Source of the DNA: Xylanibacter rarus
GTDB lineage: Bacteria > Bacteroidota > Bacteroidia > Bacteroidales > Bacteroidaceae
Assembly (NCBI RefSeq): GCF_001275135.1
Contig: NZ_LFQU01000001.1
Coordinates: 1-64,000, forward strand
Reading direction: 5' to 3'
DNA: 64,000 nt
Made by a program: the position numbers and the translations under genes. Shown here piece by piece: positions 62,231-64,000 of this stretch (its first letter is position 1; each line of letters opens with the position of its first letter). Under the pieces are notes generated by a model, which searched no databases, was not told where the DNA came from, and saw only the letters and a program-made list of their open reading frames with translations.

Positions 62231-62368
62231 GAAATAACGAATCTTTATCTTATGCCATTTTGTTGTTTCTGCTGGCGCCAACAGGCAGAAATTGTTATGA
62301 TGAAACTACTTTCGTAAATCCCATAAAACGAAAATATATAAATACAAAACCCGAGCCGGGCGTTATGG

Positions 62369-62543
62369 TTCAGCCGGTATCTTCGCTTTATATTGAACAG
62401 ACTTTCGTTCGCTCTTTAGCAGCATAGCGTGCTATGTCAAGAAGAAACATACGGAACTCAATAGTAAACAAAAAGACGGCTGAAAGCAGAAATACACAAA
62501 AGAGATAAAACGATATGCAGACCAACGGTCGGTTTGTGCTAAA
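62369..62543 (+). promoter_or_regulatory. Structured leader element, copy B
   Basis: It aligns with 4239-4416 (see there), including 25 identical nt at 62422-62446 and the covarying hairpin GACC-aac-GGTC (62520-62530). It lies between upxY and the flippase gene, ending 21 nt before its ATG. The upstream part (62231-62368) has a TTTCTG...CAGAAA hairpin and no ORF. It could be the site where polymerase pauses and UpxY acts (inference). Confidence 0.6.
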
Positions 62544-62564
62544 TTATTGATGTAAATAAATTAA

Positions 62565-64000
62565 ATGACCACGCAACAGGAAAATACAAAACGGATTGCA
62601 AAGAATACATTGATGCTATATGTCCGCATGCTTTTTGGCATGTTGATATCATTATACACTTCGCGTGTGGTTTTGCAGGCCTTGGGCGTTGAAGACTATG
62701 GCATCTATAATGTCGTAGGCGGTGTGGTTGCTATGTTTTCGATGGTTTCCAGTTCTTTGTCTTCATCTGTCAGCAGATTCCTGACTTTTGAGTTGGGAAA
62801 AGGAGACATGGAAGGTCTCAAAAAAGTTTTTTCCACATCATTAAGTATTCAGCTTGTTTTGTCAGGCATAATAATAATCCTTGCAGAAACAATAGGCCTT
62901 TGGTTCCTGAATACTCACATGACAATTCCCGATAACAGGTTGTATGCTGCCAATTGGGTGTTTCATGCGTCAGTACTTACATTTGTGATAAACCTTTTGA
63001 GTGTTCCGTTCAGTGCATCAATCGTATCTCATGAACGTATGAGTGCGTTTGCCTATATAGGTATACTTGACATAATCCTGCGTCTGCTGATTGTGTTGTT
63101 TATAGCTTATTCCGGGTTAACTTTCGATCGTCTGATTGTATATGCATTGCTTTTAGTGGGAGTGGTTTGCATCATGCAGGCAATTTATTGGAGTTATTGC
63201 ACTCGTAATTTTGAGGAATGTAAATTAAAACTGAGCTTTGATGTCAGCTATTGGAAAGAGATGAGCTCTTTTGCAGGCTGGAATTTCATTGGAGGTACGG
63301 CCAGCTTGTTGAAGGATCAAGGTGTGAATGTATTGTTAAATCTATTTATGGGACCGGTTGTTAATGCTGCGCGTGGAATAGCCAATACCGTGAATAATGT
63401 ATTATCATCATTTGCAAGTAATTTTATGACAGCTCTTAAACCGCAGATTACGAAATCCTATGCAGCAGGCGATTATGACTATATGATTTCACTAGTAGAG
63501 AGAGGTTCAAGATTTTCTTACTATATACTTTTGTTGTTTGCTTTGCCGATGATGTTTGAGACGGAGTTTGTGCTGACTTTGTGGCTTAAACATTATCCAG
63601 AACATACGGTTAATTTCGTGAGGCTTATTCTAATTGTAACAATGTGTGACGTCTTGTCTAATACATTGATTCAATTAAAGGCTGCAACAGGCAAGGTTCG
63701 TAATTATCAGATTGTCGTAGGCGGTATGCTTCTGATGAATTTTCCATTATCATACCTTTGCTTGAAAGTTGGTTTCCCGCCGGAATCAACTTTAATAGTT
63801 GCTTTAATAGTTGCAGTTTCTTGTCTGTTGTTAAGATTATTGTTTTTACGAAGTATTACAGATTTCTCAATGAAACGCTATATATATAATGTATGTGGAA
63901 ATGTTTTATTTGTAACGTTAATATCTATGATATTGCCTTTACTTCTTTATATGCAGATGTCAGATGGTATTGTGCGTTTCTTTTTGATTTGTTTGTTAAC
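62565..64000 (+). CDS. Polysaccharide flippase, Wzx/MATE-like (3' end beyond window)
   Basis: 478 codons are visible, open to the window end. It starts MTTQQENTKRIAKNTLMLYV. Many helices, with the family pattern RMLFGMLISLYTSRVVLQALGVEDYGIYNVVGGVVAMFSMVSSSLSSSVSRFLTFELGKG, then FAGWNFIGGTASLLKDQGVNVLLNLFMGPVVNAARGIANTVN and LKPQITKSYAAGDY. This is the Bacteroidetes branch of lipid-linked oligosaccharide flippases. G+C content is clearly lower than in the 40-60 kb genes, as usual for capsule or O-antigen loci, which are often exchanged. First structural gene of the polysaccharide operon. Confidence 0.9.
   Translation, partial: MTTQQENTKRIAKNTLMLYVRMLFGMLISLYTSRVVLQALGVEDYGIYNVVGGVVAMFSMVSSSLSSSVSRFLTFELGKGDMEGLKKVFSTSLSIQLVLSGIIIILAETIGLWFLNTHMTIPDNRLYAANWVFHASVLTFVINLLSVPFSASIVSHERMSAFAYIGILDIILRLLIVLFIAYSGLTFDRLIVYALLLVGVVCIMQAIYWSYCTRNFEECKLKLSFDVSYWKEMSSFAGWNFIGGTASLLKDQGVNVLLNLFMGPVVNAARGIANTVNNVLSSFASNFMTALKPQITKSYAAGDYDYMISLVERGSRFSYYILLLFALPMMFETEFVLTLWLKHYPEHTVNFVRLILIVTMCDVLSNTLIQLKAATGKVRNYQIVVGGMLLMNFPLSYLCLKVGFPPESTLIVALIVAVSCLLLRLLFLRSITDFSMKRYIYNVCGNVLFVTLISMILPLLLYMQMSDGIVRFFLICLL

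Noticed and set aside
1-64000. CRISPR arrays, prophage or transposase genes
   Set aside because: No regularly spaced repeats of CRISPR size, no phage structural genes and no transposase; the only recombinase is the capsule-locus tyrosine recombinase.

Overview
The window looks like a chromosomal segment of a Bacteroidales bacterium, most likely Prevotella or a close relative. This rests on promoters of the Bacteroidetes type (TTTG, about 19 nt, TAnnTTTG), TonB/SusC-style outer-membrane receptors, FecR/ECF signalling, GldH, a PorT-like protein, a holB-ricT-gldH cluster and a UpxY-type antiterminator. Genus is inference; no rRNA is present. One tRNA-Met(CAT) gene is seen. There is no CRISPR array and no intact insertion sequence.

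Layout. 1-2.9 kb: gdhA (cut by the window edge) and metY, which has a leader of about 280 nt. 3.2-11.9 kb: a PepSY-like surface lipoprotein, a receiver/ATP-grasp protein behind a structured leader, a membrane MutS-like ATPase, a large inverted repeat, a candidate small RNA and class II aldolase. 12.5-19.0 kb (minus): IMP cyclohydrolase heads the rod-shape operon mreB-mreC-mreD-mrdA-rodA. 20-25.4 kb: tRNA, START-like protein, LptF/G-type permease, ribBA, aspartate aminotransferase. 25.6-31.1 kb: exbB-exbD-exbD-tonB-phosphate-binding-like-TPR energy-transduction operon. 31.6-41.4 kb: gldH/ricT/holB, a sugar MFS transporter, an AAA ATPase, a MATE pump, a small basic protein and AICAR transformylase. 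41.9-51 kb: NlpC/P60 + CapA-like, rplS, a 5'-nucleotidase split over two genes, a PorT-like barrel, a 55-aa ferredoxin, a TonB-receptor-like barrel and an LpxH-like phosphatase. 51.3-55.9 kb: an outer-membrane protein, ECF sigma, FecR anti-sigma and TonB receptor signalling cassette. 55.9-57.1 kb: a repeat-rich spacer. 57.1-59.7 kb: AmmeMemoRadiSam pair. 59.8-64 kb: the start of a polysaccharide locus, with tyrosine recombinase, a putative invertible promoter, UpxY and a Wzx-type flippase cut by the window end.

The most striking feature is at 61.27-61.46 kb. Perfect 21-bp inverted repeats flank a 148-bp segment that carries a consensus promoter, which now points away from the polysaccharide operon. 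The left repeat sits in a palindrome that forms a minus-strand terminator just downstream of that promoter. Inversion would aim the promoter at upxY through a right repeat whose flanks cannot complete the hairpin. This suggests an ON/OFF switch served by the adjacent recombinase.

Other signals: a 180-nt leader family shared by the wzx leader and the receiver/ATP-grasp operon, with a covarying hairpin; a 167-bp nested palindromic repeat present twice between convergent genes; 9-bp CTTTAACTC-type repeats arranged both as tandem arrays and as a 43-bp perfect inverted repeat; helically phased A/T tracts in intergenic DNA; and split purine (purH) and nucleotidase enzymes.
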